A stretch of DNA of 64,000 nucleotides from the NCBI GenBank assembly GCA_001801995.1, contig MGZB01000002.1:1-64000 (forward strand), written 5' to 3'. Positions 1 to 7,926 of the stretch are shown here, in pieces; within the stretch, counting starts at the first letter, position 1, and the number at the start of each line of letters is the position of its first letter. This DNA comes from Gammaproteobacteria bacterium RIFOXYD12_FULL_61_37. GTDB taxonomy: Bacteria > Pseudomonadota > Gammaproteobacteria > Chromatiales > Chromatiaceae. The notes beneath the pieces were generated by a model. That model did not search any database and was not told where the DNA came from. It was given only the letters and a program-made list of their open reading frames with translations. The position numbers and the translations under genes are program-made.

Positions 1-27
1 CATCTGGACCGCCCCGGCCTAGCCTCT

Positions 28-924
28 ATGGAATCGGCTGTTCAGAATTCCCAGGCCTGGCCCGCAAGCCAGCAGCAATGCTGCATCGCGCTGGAATTTG
101 CCGCTGACGCTATTCTCATCACCTCCCCCGAAGGCCGCATTCTCTATGCCAACCGGCGGGCCGCCGAAATGCTCGGCTATAGCCCTGAAGCCTTCGCCGG
201 AATGGCTTTTCCGGCCATAGTCGCCCCTGCCGGTATCGAGCACGGACTCGGGCTGTTGGAGGCGCTGAAGAGACAAGGCAATCTGAGTGCCGAGATCGAA
301 GTACGGCGCCAGGATGACACCTTTATTCTGACCGATCTCAACGTCAGCCTCTTGCCGGACGGTCACTTTTATATCGCCCTGCGCGACATCACCGCACGCA
401 AGCGGGCCGAGATGTCGTTGCGGCACAAAGCCCACCATGACCACTTGACCGGCCTGCCCAATCGCGCCCTGTTCCTGGACCGCATCAATCATCAACTGGC
501 CTATGCCCATCGCCGTTGCAGCCAGTTTGCCGTGCTCTTCATCGATCTGGATAACTTCAAAAGGGTCAACGACGGCCACGGCCATGGCGTGGGTGACGAG
601 GTATTGAAGGAGGTCGCCCTGCGGCTCTGTAGCTGCATGCGCCAATCGGACACCGTGGCGCGGTTCGGCGGCGATGAATTCTATGCCATCCTCCACGACT
701 TGGAGGTTTCTGCCGACGCTGCCGGGGTTGCACGCAAAATTCATGACCGGGTGGGACAGGCGATCCAATACGATGCCCAGACATTCCAGATTACCGCCAG
801 CATCGGCATAGCCCTCTACCCGGACCACGGCACGGATGCATCCACCCTGATCAATGCTGCGGACAGGGCCATGTACCTGTCCAAATGGGGCAAAGGCGGC
901 AACTATGCCTTTGCCGCCCCATGA
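28..924 (+). CDS. PAS-GGDEF diguanylate cyclase-like protein (5' end may lie outside the window)
   Basis: Likely makes the second messenger c-di-GMP from GTP in response to a signal bound by its PAS domain. The PAS domain covers about residues 18-130 (ILYANRRAAEMLGY, then a PAC-like FYIALRDITARKRAE) and the GGDEF domain about 135-295. The catalytic signature RFGGDEF is intact at about 212-218, and DLDNFKRVND is the expected metal-binding segment. I see no RxxD inhibitory site immediately before it. The frame is open back to base 1 and the ATG at 28 has no obvious Shine-Dalgarno, so the true protein may start upstream and carry more sensor sequence. No transmembrane segment is visible in the part present. 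Confidence 0.85.
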   Translation: MESAVQNSQAWPASQQQCCIALEFAADAILITSPEGRILYANRRAAEMLGYSPEAFAGMAFPAIVAPAGIEHGLGLLEALKRQGNLSAEIEVRRQDDTFILTDLNVSLLPDGHFYIALRDITARKRAEMSLRHKAHHDHLTGLPNRALFLDRINHQLAYAHRRCSQFAVLFIDLDNFKRVNDGHGHGVGDEVLKEVALRLCSCMRQSDTVARFGGDEFYAILHDLEVSADAAGVARKIHDRVGQAIQYDAQTFQITASIGIALYPDHGTDASTLINAADRAMYLSKWGKGGNYAFAAP

Positions 925-990
925 CCCGCCCTTAGTGCCTGTCCATGTTATTCCCAGACAGATCCTTACCGTTTTTTGGAGATTACGCCT

Positions 991-1227
991 ATGCCATCCG
1001 TCAACTGCCGCCGGTGTGAGGGAACGGGGTCCTTTACGGATCGCCATCCCCTGACGAAGGAGAGTACCTGGTGCGCGGCCTGCGGCGGGTATGGGCGTCT
1101 CCAAATGCCCAACCCCGAGGCCATTTGCCAACGGTGCAACGGCACGGGGAAACACAGCGACCGCAATCCCAACAATGGCGCCCAGGACTGGTGTTCTGCC
1201 TGCTGCGGCACCGGTTACTTGAAATAG
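991..1227 (+). CDS. Stand-alone DnaJ-type Cys-rich zinc-finger protein, 78 aa
   Basis: The protein is almost nothing but four CxxCxGxG repeats: CRRCEGTG, CAACGGYG, CQRCNGTG and CSACCGTG. This is the repeat number of the central zinc-binding domain of DnaJ, which holds two zinc ions and binds unfolded substrate. There is no J domain, no Gly/Phe region and no C-terminal substrate domain. The ATG at 991 is preferred over an in-frame TTG at 976 because GGAG at 978-981 sits at a proper distance from the ATG. It follows the GGDEF gene by 66 bp on the same strand. Function unknown; a small zinc-binding adaptor or chaperone-like protein is the safest reading. Confidence 0.75.
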   Translation: MPSVNCRRCEGTGSFTDRHPLTKESTWCAACGGYGRLQMPNPEAICQRCNGTGKHSDRNPNNGAQDWCSACCGTGYLK

Positions 1228-1323
1228 CCATATCCTTTCCTATGCCAGAACGGCGGGGTCTGCAAGTGCAGTCCGGGTTTCAGCGGCCGCCTGATTTGAT
1301 ACCATCGCGCTTTACCACACATC

Positions 1324-2187
1324 ATGAGGCCTCCGGTGAAGCTCAGCGTCCAGGAATTCCGCGATTGGGAGCATAAGTCCATCACCCTGCTCGGCATGTC
1401 GGGGGTGGGCAAGACCCACCTCTCCACCCTGCTGCGCAAGAAGGGGTGGTTTCACTACTCCGGCGACTACCGCATCGGCACCCGTTATCTGGACGAGCCG
1501 ATCCTCGACCTCATCAAGCAGCAGGCCATGCAGGTCCCCTTCCTGCGCGACCTGCTGCGCAACGACTGGATCTACATCCGCAACAACATCAAGGTGGACG
1601 ACCTGGGGCCGGTGCTCTCCTTCGTCGGCAAGCTGGGCAATCCCGAACGGGGCGGCGTGCCCCTGGACGAATTCGTCAGCCGTCAGGCGGCCTACCGCGA
1701 AGCCGAGATCGCCGCCATGCGCGACGTGCCCGAGTTCATCCGCAAGGCGCGTGAGATCTACGGCTATCCCCATTTCGTCAACGACGTGGGCGGTTCCCTC
1801 TGCGAGCTGGAGGAGCCGGGCGTGATCGACCTGCTGGCCAAGCACAGCCTGATCCTCTACATCCAGGTCACCAACGCCGCCGAGGAGCAGAAGCTCATCG
1901 AGCGCGCCCAGAGCGACCCCAAGCCGCTCTACTACCGGCCGGAGTTCCTGCGCGAGCAGTTGGCGGTCTATCTGCAAGAGAAGGGGCTGGGCTTCGCGGC
2001 GGAGATCGAGCCCAACGACTTCACCCGCTGGGTCTTCCCGCGCCTCTTCCACAGCCGCATCCCCCGCTACGAGGCCATCGCCCGTCCCCACGGCTACACC
2101 GTGACCTCGGAAGAGGTGGCCAAGGTGCGCGACGAGGCCGATTTCATGGCGCTGATGGAAACGGCCATCACCCGCAACGCCGCCTGA
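1324..2187 (+). CDS. P-loop ATPase/kinase-like protein upstream of metA
   Basis: A 287-aa soluble protein with an N-terminal Walker A motif, GMSGVGKTHLS (about residues 24-34), as in small nucleoside or shikimate kinase-type P-loop folds. The rest has no domain I can name with certainty; SLILYIQVT around residue 178 looks like a core beta strand. It lies 13 bp before the homoserine acyltransferase gene on the same strand, so the two are very probably co-transcribed. That suggests a role linked to methionine or sulfur metabolism, but this is inferred from position only. The ATG at 1324 lacks a clear ribosome site; GTG at 1336, with GAGG just upstream, is an alternative start. Confidence 0.7.
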   Translation: MRPPVKLSVQEFRDWEHKSITLLGMSGVGKTHLSTLLRKKGWFHYSGDYRIGTRYLDEPILDLIKQQAMQVPFLRDLLRNDWIYIRNNIKVDDLGPVLSFVGKLGNPERGGVPLDEFVSRQAAYREAEIAAMRDVPEFIRKAREIYGYPHFVNDVGGSLCELEEPGVIDLLAKHSLILYIQVTNAAEEQKLIERAQSDPKPLYYRPEFLREQLAVYLQEKGLGFAAEIEPNDFTRWVFPRLFHSRIPRYEAIARPHGYTVTSEEVAKVRDEADFMALMETAITRNAA

Positions 2188-2200
2188 GCCCGCGCGAGCC

Positions 2201-3280
2201 ATGCCCATCGTTGCCCACAACGCCCTGCCCAGCTACGCCCGCCTGCGCGAGGAGGGAGTGACCGTGCTGGCCGGCGACAAGGCGGCCCAGCAGGACATCC
2301 GCGAGCTGCACATCGGCCTGCTCAACATGATGCCCGACGCCGCCCTGGAGGCGACGGAGCGCCAGTTTTTCCGCCTGGTGGGGGAGAGCAACCCCATCGC
2401 CCAGTTTTATCTCCACCCCTTCACCCTGGACGAGCTGCCGCGCGGGGAGAAGGCCCGCGCCCACATCGCCCGCTACTACGAATCCTTCGACGCCATCCGG
2501 GAGCAGGGTCTGGATGCCCTCATCATCACCGGCGCCAACCTGGTGGGACCCGATCTGGTCGATCAGCCCTTCTGGCGGCCCCTGATCCGGGTGATCGACT
2601 GGGCCTACGAGAGCGTCACCTCGACCCTCTGCTCCTGTCTCGCCACCCACGCGGTGATGCAGTTCCGTTACGGCCAGACCCGCGTGCGGCAGCCGGAGAA
2701 GATCTGGGGGGTCTTTTCCCACCGGGTGGTGGACAAGGGCCATCCCCTGGTGAGCGATGTCAACACCCGCTTCGATGTCCCCCACTCCCGCTGGAACGAT
2801 GTCAGCCACGCCCAGTTCGAGGCGGCGGGACTGAACGTCCTGGCCGAGAGCGAAGAAGTCGGCGTTCACCTGGCCACCAGTGAGGACGGCCTGCGTTTCG
2901 TCTTCCTCCAGGGCCATCCCGAATACGACACCGTCTCCCTGCTCAAGGAGTTCAAGCGCGAGGTGGGCCATTGGGCCGAGGGCCAGAGGGACTACCCGCC
3001 CTTTCCCGAGAACTACCTGCAACAGCGGGAGAAGGCCCTGTTCAGCGAACACCGCCTGTTGCTCATGGAGGCGCGGGAGCAGGGGATGGACCCGCCCGAG
3101 TTTCCCGAGGCACTGGCCTCGGATCGCCTGGACAACACCTGGCACGACACCGGCGAGGCCCTGATCGGCAACTGGATGGGTTGCGTCTATCAGGTCACCA
3201 ACAGCGACCGCCGTCTCCCTTTCATGGCGGGGGTCGATCCCAAGAACCCCCTGGGGCGCCGGGTAAAATCCGGGGGGTAA
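2201..3280 (+). CDS. metA: Homoserine O-acyltransferase (MetA family)
   Basis: Transfers a succinyl or acetyl group to the hydroxyl of homoserine, the first committed step to methionine. The 359-aa protein shows the MetA core: the nucleophile region STLCSCLATH, where C146 aligns with the E. coli catalytic Cys, and the GHPEYD motif (H239, E241) that completes the triad. Downstream of the nucleophile the sequence is LATH rather than the E. coli-type W-x-x-Q, so this is a divergent branch and the acyl donor cannot be told from sequence alone. The C-terminal 60 residues extend past the usual core, and the protein is somewhat longer than the roughly 310 residues of E. coli MetA. Co-directional with the P-loop gene 13 bp upstream. 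Confidence 0.85.
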   Translation: MPIVAHNALPSYARLREEGVTVLAGDKAAQQDIRELHIGLLNMMPDAALEATERQFFRLVGESNPIAQFYLHPFTLDELPRGEKARAHIARYYESFDAIREQGLDALIITGANLVGPDLVDQPFWRPLIRVIDWAYESVTSTLCSCLATHAVMQFRYGQTRVRQPEKIWGVFSHRVVDKGHPLVSDVNTRFDVPHSRWNDVSHAQFEAAGLNVLAESEEVGVHLATSEDGLRFVFLQGHPEYDTVSLLKEFKREVGHWAEGQRDYPPFPENYLQQREKALFSEHRLLLMEAREQGMDPPEFPEALASDRLDNTWHDTGEALIGNWMGCVYQVTNSDRRLPFMAGVDPKNPLGRRVKSGG

Positions 3281-3336
3281 TCCCCCAGGGTTTTCCAATC
3301 GTTGCTATAGTCGTTCTGTCCTAAAACGGAGGAAGA

Positions 3337-4143
3337 ATGATGAAAAAGCTGTTCCTGGCCCTGCTGGCCCTTGTCGTACTGGCCGCCGGCGGCGGTCTCT
3401 TCTATCTCTATTCCAACATCAACAACCTGATCGTCGAGGCGGTGGAGACCTATGCCCCGCCCATCACCAAGAACAGCGTGACGCTGGATTCCTCCAGTGT
3501 TTCCTTCCTCTCCGGCGAGGGGAGCCTGAGCGGCCTGCGGATCGGCAATCCCGAGGGCTACAAGTCGCCCGAACTGTTCAAACTCAACAAGATCGGGGTG
3601 GCGATCGACCTGGAAACGATCACCCAGGATGTCATCGTCATCAAGCGCATCGAGATCCTCACCCCCGAACTGACCTATGAAAAGGGCGGCCCGGCGGGTT
3701 CCAACGTCGAGCAACTGGTCAAGAACATCAAGGCCTCCACCGCCGCCAAGGAGAAGGGCGCCCAGCCCGCAGCTTCCGGCGATGCCGGCAAGGGGGCGGA
3801 AAAGGCCCCGGCGAAGAAGGTCATCATCGACCTGGTCAGCGTCACCGACGGCAAGGTCAACGCCACCCTGCCCATGGTCGAGCAGGGGGTGCAGGTGGGC
3901 CTGCCCGCCATCACCGTGCGCAACATCGGCAGGAATACGGGTGGCGTCACCCCGGAAGAGGCCATGAAGATCGTCATGGGCCATATCCTGATGGTCGCCA
4001 ACAACGCCGTCGCCGGTCCCCTCAATGAGTTGAAGGGCAAGGTGGTGGATAAGGTCAAGGAGGAACTGGAAAAGAAGGTGCCGGGATTGGGCGATTCCCT
4101 CAAGGGGGGCGATGTGAACAAGAAGCTCAAGGGGCTTTTCTAA
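3337..4143 (+). CDS. AsmA/DUF748-like membrane-anchored protein
   Basis: A 268-aa protein with one N-terminal hydrophobic segment (about residues 4-24), followed by a beta-rich periplasmic part. The stretch from about 45 to 110, including SLSGLRIGNPEGY and a run of short alternating strands ending ITQDVIVIKRIEILTPELTYE, resembles the repeat of AsmA-family proteins, which help envelope lipid or outer-membrane homeostasis. A Lys/Ala/Gly-rich linker lies at about 135-165, and the C-terminus is Lys-rich and helical. GGAGGAAG directly precedes two adjacent ATG codons (3337 and 3340). It stands alone between metA and the convergent radical SAM gene. Family assignment rests on pattern resemblance only. 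Confidence 0.65.
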   Translation: MMKKLFLALLALVVLAAGGGLFYLYSNINNLIVEAVETYAPPITKNSVTLDSSSVSFLSGEGSLSGLRIGNPEGYKSPELFKLNKIGVAIDLETITQDVIVIKRIEILTPELTYEKGGPAGSNVEQLVKNIKASTAAKEKGAQPAASGDAGKGAEKAPAKKVIIDLVSVTDGKVNATLPMVEQGVQVGLPAITVRNIGRNTGGVTPEEAMKIVMGHILMVANNAVAGPLNELKGKVVDKVKEELEKKVPGLGDSLKGGDVNKKLKGLF

Positions 4144-4148
4144 TTATT

Positions 4149-4188
4149 TCCCTCTCTTCTGCTTAGGCGTCGGGAGGGAGGTATTTTT
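4149..4188 (+). terminator. Probable intrinsic terminator after the AsmA-like gene
   Basis: TCCCTC (4149-4154) pairs with GAGGGA (4174-4179), followed by TATTTTTT. It lies in the 45-bp gap between two convergent genes. The stem is short and the loop long, so this is a moderate call. Confidence 0.45.
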
Positions 4189-5622
4189 TCAAGAATCCAG
4201 ATCCTTGACCCAATCGAATACCGCCGGGTCTTCCTCACGTAACTGGATGTAGCGTTCCAGCACCCAGCTCCAGCGCGCCTCCTGGTCGCGGCAGAAGCGT
4301 TCGAGCCGCTCCGGGTCCAGCCGGTCGCCCTTGCGGAAGTGGATGTAACACTTGTTGCACAGCCGCAGCATCCAGCACTGGCCGCAGTGCCCGTGCAGGA
4401 AGGCGTCGTATTCGGCGAGGAAGGCGAAGATGGCCGCTTCGTCGAAGCCCTTCGCAACATGGCCGATGGGGCGGGTGGAGCCGACCCGCTCGCACATGTA
4501 GAGGCTGCCGTCCACGTCCACCATGCATTTGCCGTTGCCGGGGATGCATTGGCCGTCGCTGGAGGTGACCGGGTCCATGCGGCCCATCTCCCGCAGGTGC
4601 AGGTCGAAGAAGTCGTTCTTGAAGAAGTTGAGGGGAAAGTCGGTGGGCGACCGCTTTCCCGCCAGCAGGTTGCGGCGGAACTGTTCGAACAGCTCCTCCC
4701 GCTGCTGGAGGAAGATGGCACGGTTCCCCTTGTCCTTCATCTCCGGCGGCAGGTCGGAGGGGTAGGCATTGACCGAGGAGACGGCCATGCGGTGGTCGTG
4801 GAAGTATTGGGGGTTCTCCTCGATGAAGCGGTGGATCTTCACCAGCTCCACCGGCGGCGCGGCCACCAGGCTGTAGCTGACGCGGCGGGCGAAATAGCCG
4901 GGGTCCATCTCATGCAGGCGGCGGATGCCTTGCCAGGTCTTCTCGAAGCCGCCGGCCCCGTGCTTGAGCTGGCGGTAACGGTCGTTGATCTCGCGCGGCC
5001 CGTCGATGCTGAGGGTGAGACGGAAATCGTTCTCCACCAGGAAACGGCAATTCTCCTCGGACAGCAGCGAGCCGTTGCTGGTGCAGCGGAAGACGAGGGG
5101 TTTGTCCGTATGGGCGCGCATCCAGTCCACCGCCCGGCGCAGCAGGCCGGTCTCCATGAGGGGTTCGCCGCCGTAGAAGCCGAGGCTGTATTCGGCGCGG
5201 GGGAAGGCGAGCAGCCAGTCGAGGGCGGCCCGCAGGGTCTCCCAATCCATGCGCCGCTCGCTGTGGGTGCGCATGTCCTCGTAGGCCCCGGAGTAGGAGC
5301 AGTAGCGGCAACGGAAATTGCAGCGCTCGGTGATGTTGATGATCAGGTGGTCGGGACCCCGCTGGAGGATGTCCCGGCGTATCCCCTCGAAGCAGGCGCC
5401 GGGGAAGTTGGAGATGACCGGGCAGTCGTCCGAGAGATAGCCCTCGGCGCGGGCCGCCTCGATCTCCTGGAGCGCCCGTTGCCGGGATTCGGGGTCCAGG
5501 CTCACTGCCTCCTCGCCGCCGGGCAGGAGGCCGAATACCTCGGGGTCCAGCTCCAGGATCTCGTTGGTCCAGGTGTCGTAGACGTAATGGCCTTGGGCAG
5601 TTCGGATCTTCTTAATCAACAT
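4189..5622 (-). CDS. Radical SAM/SPASM peptide-maturase-type enzyme
   Basis: A 477-aa enzyme of the radical SAM class. The SAM-binding cluster motif is C101-x3-C105-x2-C108 (ERCNFRCRYC) and the GGEP motif is at 151-154. The C-terminal SPASM domain is complete: C359-x12-G372-x4-C377, then C413-x2-C416-x5-C422, C425 and C444, enough for two auxiliary Fe-S clusters. The first 90 residues form a separate N-terminal domain of the kind seen in enzymes that modify ribosomal peptides. Such enzymes usually install thioether, C-C or C-N crosslinks. The start is ATG 5622, or ATG 5634 four codons earlier; both overlap the end of the exporter ATPase gene, so translation is coupled. The Cys-rich peptide gene at 7780-7926 is the obvious candidate substrate. 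An anaerobic sulfatase-maturase-like role is less likely because no sulfatase is nearby. Confidence 0.85.
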   Translation of the reverse strand: MLIKKIRTAQGHYVYDTWTNEILELDPEVFGLLPGGEEAVSLDPESRQRALQEIEAARAEGYLSDDCPVISNFPGACFEGIRRDILQRGPDHLIINITERCNFRCRYCSYSGAYEDMRTHSERRMDWETLRAALDWLLAFPRAEYSLGFYGGEPLMETGLLRRAVDWMRAHTDKPLVFRCTSNGSLLSEENCRFLVENDFRLTLSIDGPREINDRYRQLKHGAGGFEKTWQGIRRLHEMDPGYFARRVSYSLVAAPPVELVKIHRFIEENPQYFHDHRMAVSSVNAYPSDLPPEMKDKGNRAIFLQQREELFEQFRRNLLAGKRSPTDFPLNFFKNDFFDLHLREMGRMDPVTSSDGQCIPGNGKCMVDVDGSLYMCERVGSTRPIGHVAKGFDEAAIFAFLAEYDAFLHGHCGQCWMLRLCNKCYIHFRKGDRLDPERLERFCRDQEARWSWVLERYIQLREEDPAVFDWVKDLDS

Positions 5623-6841
5623 GGCCGTTCTCATCGAGGATTTCCCACTCGCCATCCAGTTGCACCGGGGTCTGGCCGAAGAACTCCCCGTCGAGCTGGA
5701 ATTCGGCGGCATTGTGCTGGGTATGCAGGATCTCGCCCGTATCCGCGTCGAGCACGGAGACCGCGATCAGATAGCGCCCCGGATTGAAGGGCACGCCGCC
5801 CGGCAGGGTCGCCCGCGCCCGTTGCCTGCCTGCGCCGGAAAAGGCGGTCAGCTTCATGTTGAGCTGGGCGATGCCGCGCGTCTCCCGGTCGTGGAAAAGC
5901 AGGCTGAACCGGGTCCGGCGTCCGGGGGCGCTGATGGCCGCATCCAGGGTCAGGGTCAGCGGCTCGCGGCAGCCGAGGCGCGGGGTGCCGTCTGCCGTGG
6001 GGGGAAGCCCGGCGCTGCCTTCGACCCGCAACGACTCGATCCTCGCCCCCTCGCCGATGCCCGCCGTGCTGCCGCTCTTGCCGAACAGGGAGTAATACTT
6101 TTCGACCCCCCTCGGCACGTCCCGCCCCTGGTAGACCACCTGGCCCCGGTCGAGCACCATCAGGCTGGTGCTCAACCGGGCCACCTGGGACATGCTGTGG
6201 GAGACGAAGACCACGGCGCAGCGGGAGAGCAGCCGCTCCATGCGCAGATAGCACTTGGCGCGGAAGCCCACGTCGCCCACCGCCAGGATCTCGTCGATCA
6301 GCAGCAGGTCCGGCTCCATCTGCATGGCCACCGAAAAGGCCAGCCGCAAGGCCATGCCGGAGCTGTAGCTCTTCACCGGGCTGTCGATGAAGGGGCCGAT
6401 CTCGCTGAAATCGACGATCTCGTCGAACTTGCGGTCGATCTCGCGCCGGGTCATGCCGAGGACGACGCCGTTGATATAGACGTTCTCCCGCCCCGACAGC
6501 GTGGTGTTGAACCCCGTGCCCAGCTCCAGCAGGGCGCCCGTGCGGCCCCGGATGGCGATGCGGCCCCCGTCGGGCTTGAAGATGCCGCTGAGCACCCTAA
6601 GCAGGGTGGATTTGCCCGCGCCGTTGGGGCCGACCACCCCCAGGCACTCGCCCCGCCGCAGGCTGAGGCTGGCGTCCCGCAAGGCCCAGATCTCCTGTTC
6701 GCGCAGCAGGGGTTCGGGCGCCGCCCGGCCCGACAGCTCGCGGGCGATATCCTTCGCCCCGTACCAGAGGGAACGCTTCAAGTCTTTGCAGAACTTGACC
6801 GAGAGATGCTCGGCGGTCATGACCAGATCGCCCGCGTTCAT
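5612..6841 (-). CDS. ABC transporter ATPase with Wzt-like C-terminal domain
   Basis: A 409-aa ATPase. The nucleotide-binding part (about residues 1-240) has Walker A GPNGAGKST, the Wzt-type signature YSSGM, Walker B LLLIDE and the H-loop VFVSHS. The last 165 residues form an extra beta-rich domain resembling the carbohydrate-binding C-terminal domain of Wzt, the ATPase of O-antigen exporters. ATG 6841 is the right start: it overlaps the permease stop as ATGA. The longer open frame upstream of it is only the shadow of the permease gene. In this locus the pair may export the modified peptide or a peptide-glycan conjugate rather than O-antigen, because no glycosyltransferases are nearby. That substrate is inference. 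Confidence 0.85.
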   Translation of the reverse strand: MNAGDLVMTAEHLSVKFCKDLKRSLWYGAKDIARELSGRAAPEPLLREQEIWALRDASLSLRRGECLGVVGPNGAGKSTLLRVLSGIFKPDGGRIAIRGRTGALLELGTGFNTTLSGRENVYINGVVLGMTRREIDRKFDEIVDFSEIGPFIDSPVKSYSSGMALRLAFSVAMQMEPDLLLIDEILAVGDVGFRAKCYLRMERLLSRCAVVFVSHSMSQVARLSTSLMVLDRGQVVYQGRDVPRGVEKYYSLFGKSGSTAGIGEGARIESLRVEGSAGLPPTADGTPRLGCREPLTLTLDAAISAPGRRTRFSLLFHDRETRGIAQLNMKLTAFSGAGRQRARATLPGGVPFNPGRYLIAVSVLDADTGEILHTQHNAAEFQLDGEFFGQTPVQLDGEWEILDENGHVD

Positions 6842-7716
6842 ACCTTGGCCCGCTTGATGATGTGCGGCATGGAGAGGCGATAGACGGCCAGGCCCGCCAC
6901 GAACAGCACCGCCGATGCCGCCGCGACCAGGGCAAAGGACCCGGACTGGCTGAGGGCGGTCCCGGTGATCAGTTCGCGGGTGGTGACCAGCAGGGGAGTG
7001 ACCGGATTCCAGGCGTTCACCTTGGCCAGCAGGCCCTCCGCCGGTGTTGCGTAGGCCACGGGCGTAAGGAAGAACCAGAGGGAAATGCCGATGCCGAGGC
7101 CCATCTCCACGTCGTGATAGAGCATCCCCAGGGGGATCAAGGCCAAACCGATGACAAACCCGGCGATCAGCAGCAACAGCACAGCGAACGGCGCCAGGGC
7201 GAGGCTCCAGGAGAGGGGCAGTCCGTAATAGAGAAAGACGAACAGCAACAGCACCAGACGGATGGCGAAGTTGAACAGACATTCGCCCAGGCCGGCCAGG
7301 ATCAGCGTCTCGCGCGGGAAACGGACCGCCGAGAGCATGCTCAGTGATGAATTCACCATCCGCAACGGGCTATGCACGGCGTCCACGAACCCCTGCCAAA
7401 GCAGGCTGCCGACCATGACGAAGGCCCCGTACTGAATGCCGACCCCCTTGCCGCTGATGATCTGCTGGGACTCCAGCAGTACGAAGGCGAGGGTGGTGAC
7501 GATGGGTGGAACAAAGGCCCAGAAGAACCCCAGCAGGGTCTGCCGGTATTTGCCCTTGATATTGCGCACCAGGATGACCCAGGCCATCTCGCCGGAGGCC
7601 AGAAAATCCCGCGCCAGCGCCCGGAAAAAGGCCCAGGGGTGCCGCAGCTCGGAGTCTGGGGTGTAGACCGTCTCGGGTGGGATAGGAAGATTGTCCAAAT
7701 GATTCAAGGGGATCAA
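6838..7716 (-). CDS. ABC-2 type permease (Wzm-like)
   Basis: A 292-aa membrane protein with about six hydrophobic segments and the ABC-2 pattern of polysaccharide exporters. The motif RNIKGKYRQTLLGFFWAFVPP precedes the first membrane helix, as in Wzm/KpsM proteins. It partners with the ATPase whose start overlaps its stop by 4 nt. The initiator appears to be TTG at 7716 with no visible Shine-Dalgarno, in contrast to the strong site of the peptide gene upstream. This, together with the hairpin at 7738-7765, should make exporter expression much lower than peptide expression. Confidence 0.8.
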   Translation of the reverse strand: MIPLNHLDNLPIPPETVYTPDSELRHPWAFFRALARDFLASGEMAWVILVRNIKGKYRQTLLGFFWAFVPPIVTTLAFVLLESQQIISGKGVGIQYGAFVMVGSLLWQGFVDAVHSPLRMVNSSLSMLSAVRFPRETLILAGLGECLFNFAIRLVLLLFVFLYYGLPLSWSLALAPFAVLLLLIAGFVIGLALIPLGMLYHDVEMGLGIGISLWFFLTPVAYATPAEGLLAKVNAWNPVTPLLVTTRELITGTALSQSGSFALVAAASAVLFVAGLAVYRLSMPHIIKRAKV

Positions 7717-7737
7717 GGGTCAGAAGGAAGAAACGGC

Positions 7738-7765
7738 GCCGCGCCGCGAAACCTCGCGGCGCGGC
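7738..7765 (-). terminator. GC-rich attenuator-like hairpin between peptide gene and exporter
   Basis: A perfect 12-bp inverted repeat (7738-7749 with 7754-7765) and a 4-nt loop. On the minus-strand transcript it is followed by CGTTTCTTCCTTCT, a weakly U-rich tract. The position, 15 bp after the stop of the small peptide gene and 21 bp before the permease start, is what is expected of a partial terminator that sets a high precursor-to-enzyme ratio. Confidence 0.6.
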
Positions 7766-7779
7766 AGTCTCCTGCAATG

Positions 7780-7926
7780 TCAGCAAAGATCCGACGAGGC
7801 CTGGGATGAATCCGATCTCTCGTCGTTGCGGGTGCAGCGGCCGCATTTGCATTTACATTCGTCCGCTACCACCGGCGCCTGTTTCAGCGGTTTTTCCACC
7901 GCGCCTTTGAATGTGGGCTTGATCAT
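7780..7926 (-). CDS. Cys-rich 48-aa peptide, candidate RiPP precursor
   Basis: A short gene with a near-ideal ribosome site: GGAGG with a 4-nt gap before ATG 7926. The 48-aa product has a Lys/Pro/Val leader-like half (residues 1-22), then a tight cluster ECKCKCGRC (Cys at 24, 26, 28 and 31), a polar Ser/Asp tail and a terminal Cys at 48. It is the first gene of a minus-strand set that continues with an ABC exporter and a radical SAM/SPASM enzyme. Small size, strong translation, clustered Cys and this neighbourhood match precursors of thioether-type (sactipeptide or ranthipeptide) peptides. There is no family name I can give. Alternative: a small metal-binding peptide unrelated to the enzyme. 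Confidence 0.7.
   Translation of the reverse strand: MIKPTFKGAVEKPLKQAPVVADECKCKCGRCTRNDERSDSSQASSDLC

Noticed and set aside
19-1155. Long minus-strand open frame opposite the GGDEF and zinc-finger genes
   Set aside because: Antisense shadow of GC-rich genes with clear domains on the plus strand; no ribosome site or recognisable protein.
6842-7282. N-terminal extension of the exporter ATPase frame
   Set aside because: It is the permease gene read in another frame; ATG 6841, overlapping the permease stop, is the sensible start.
4189-7716. O-antigen or capsule export locus
   Set aside because: The ABC pair is of that type, but no glycosyltransferase, epimerase or polymerase gene is near; a radical SAM/SPASM enzyme and a Cys-rich peptide are.
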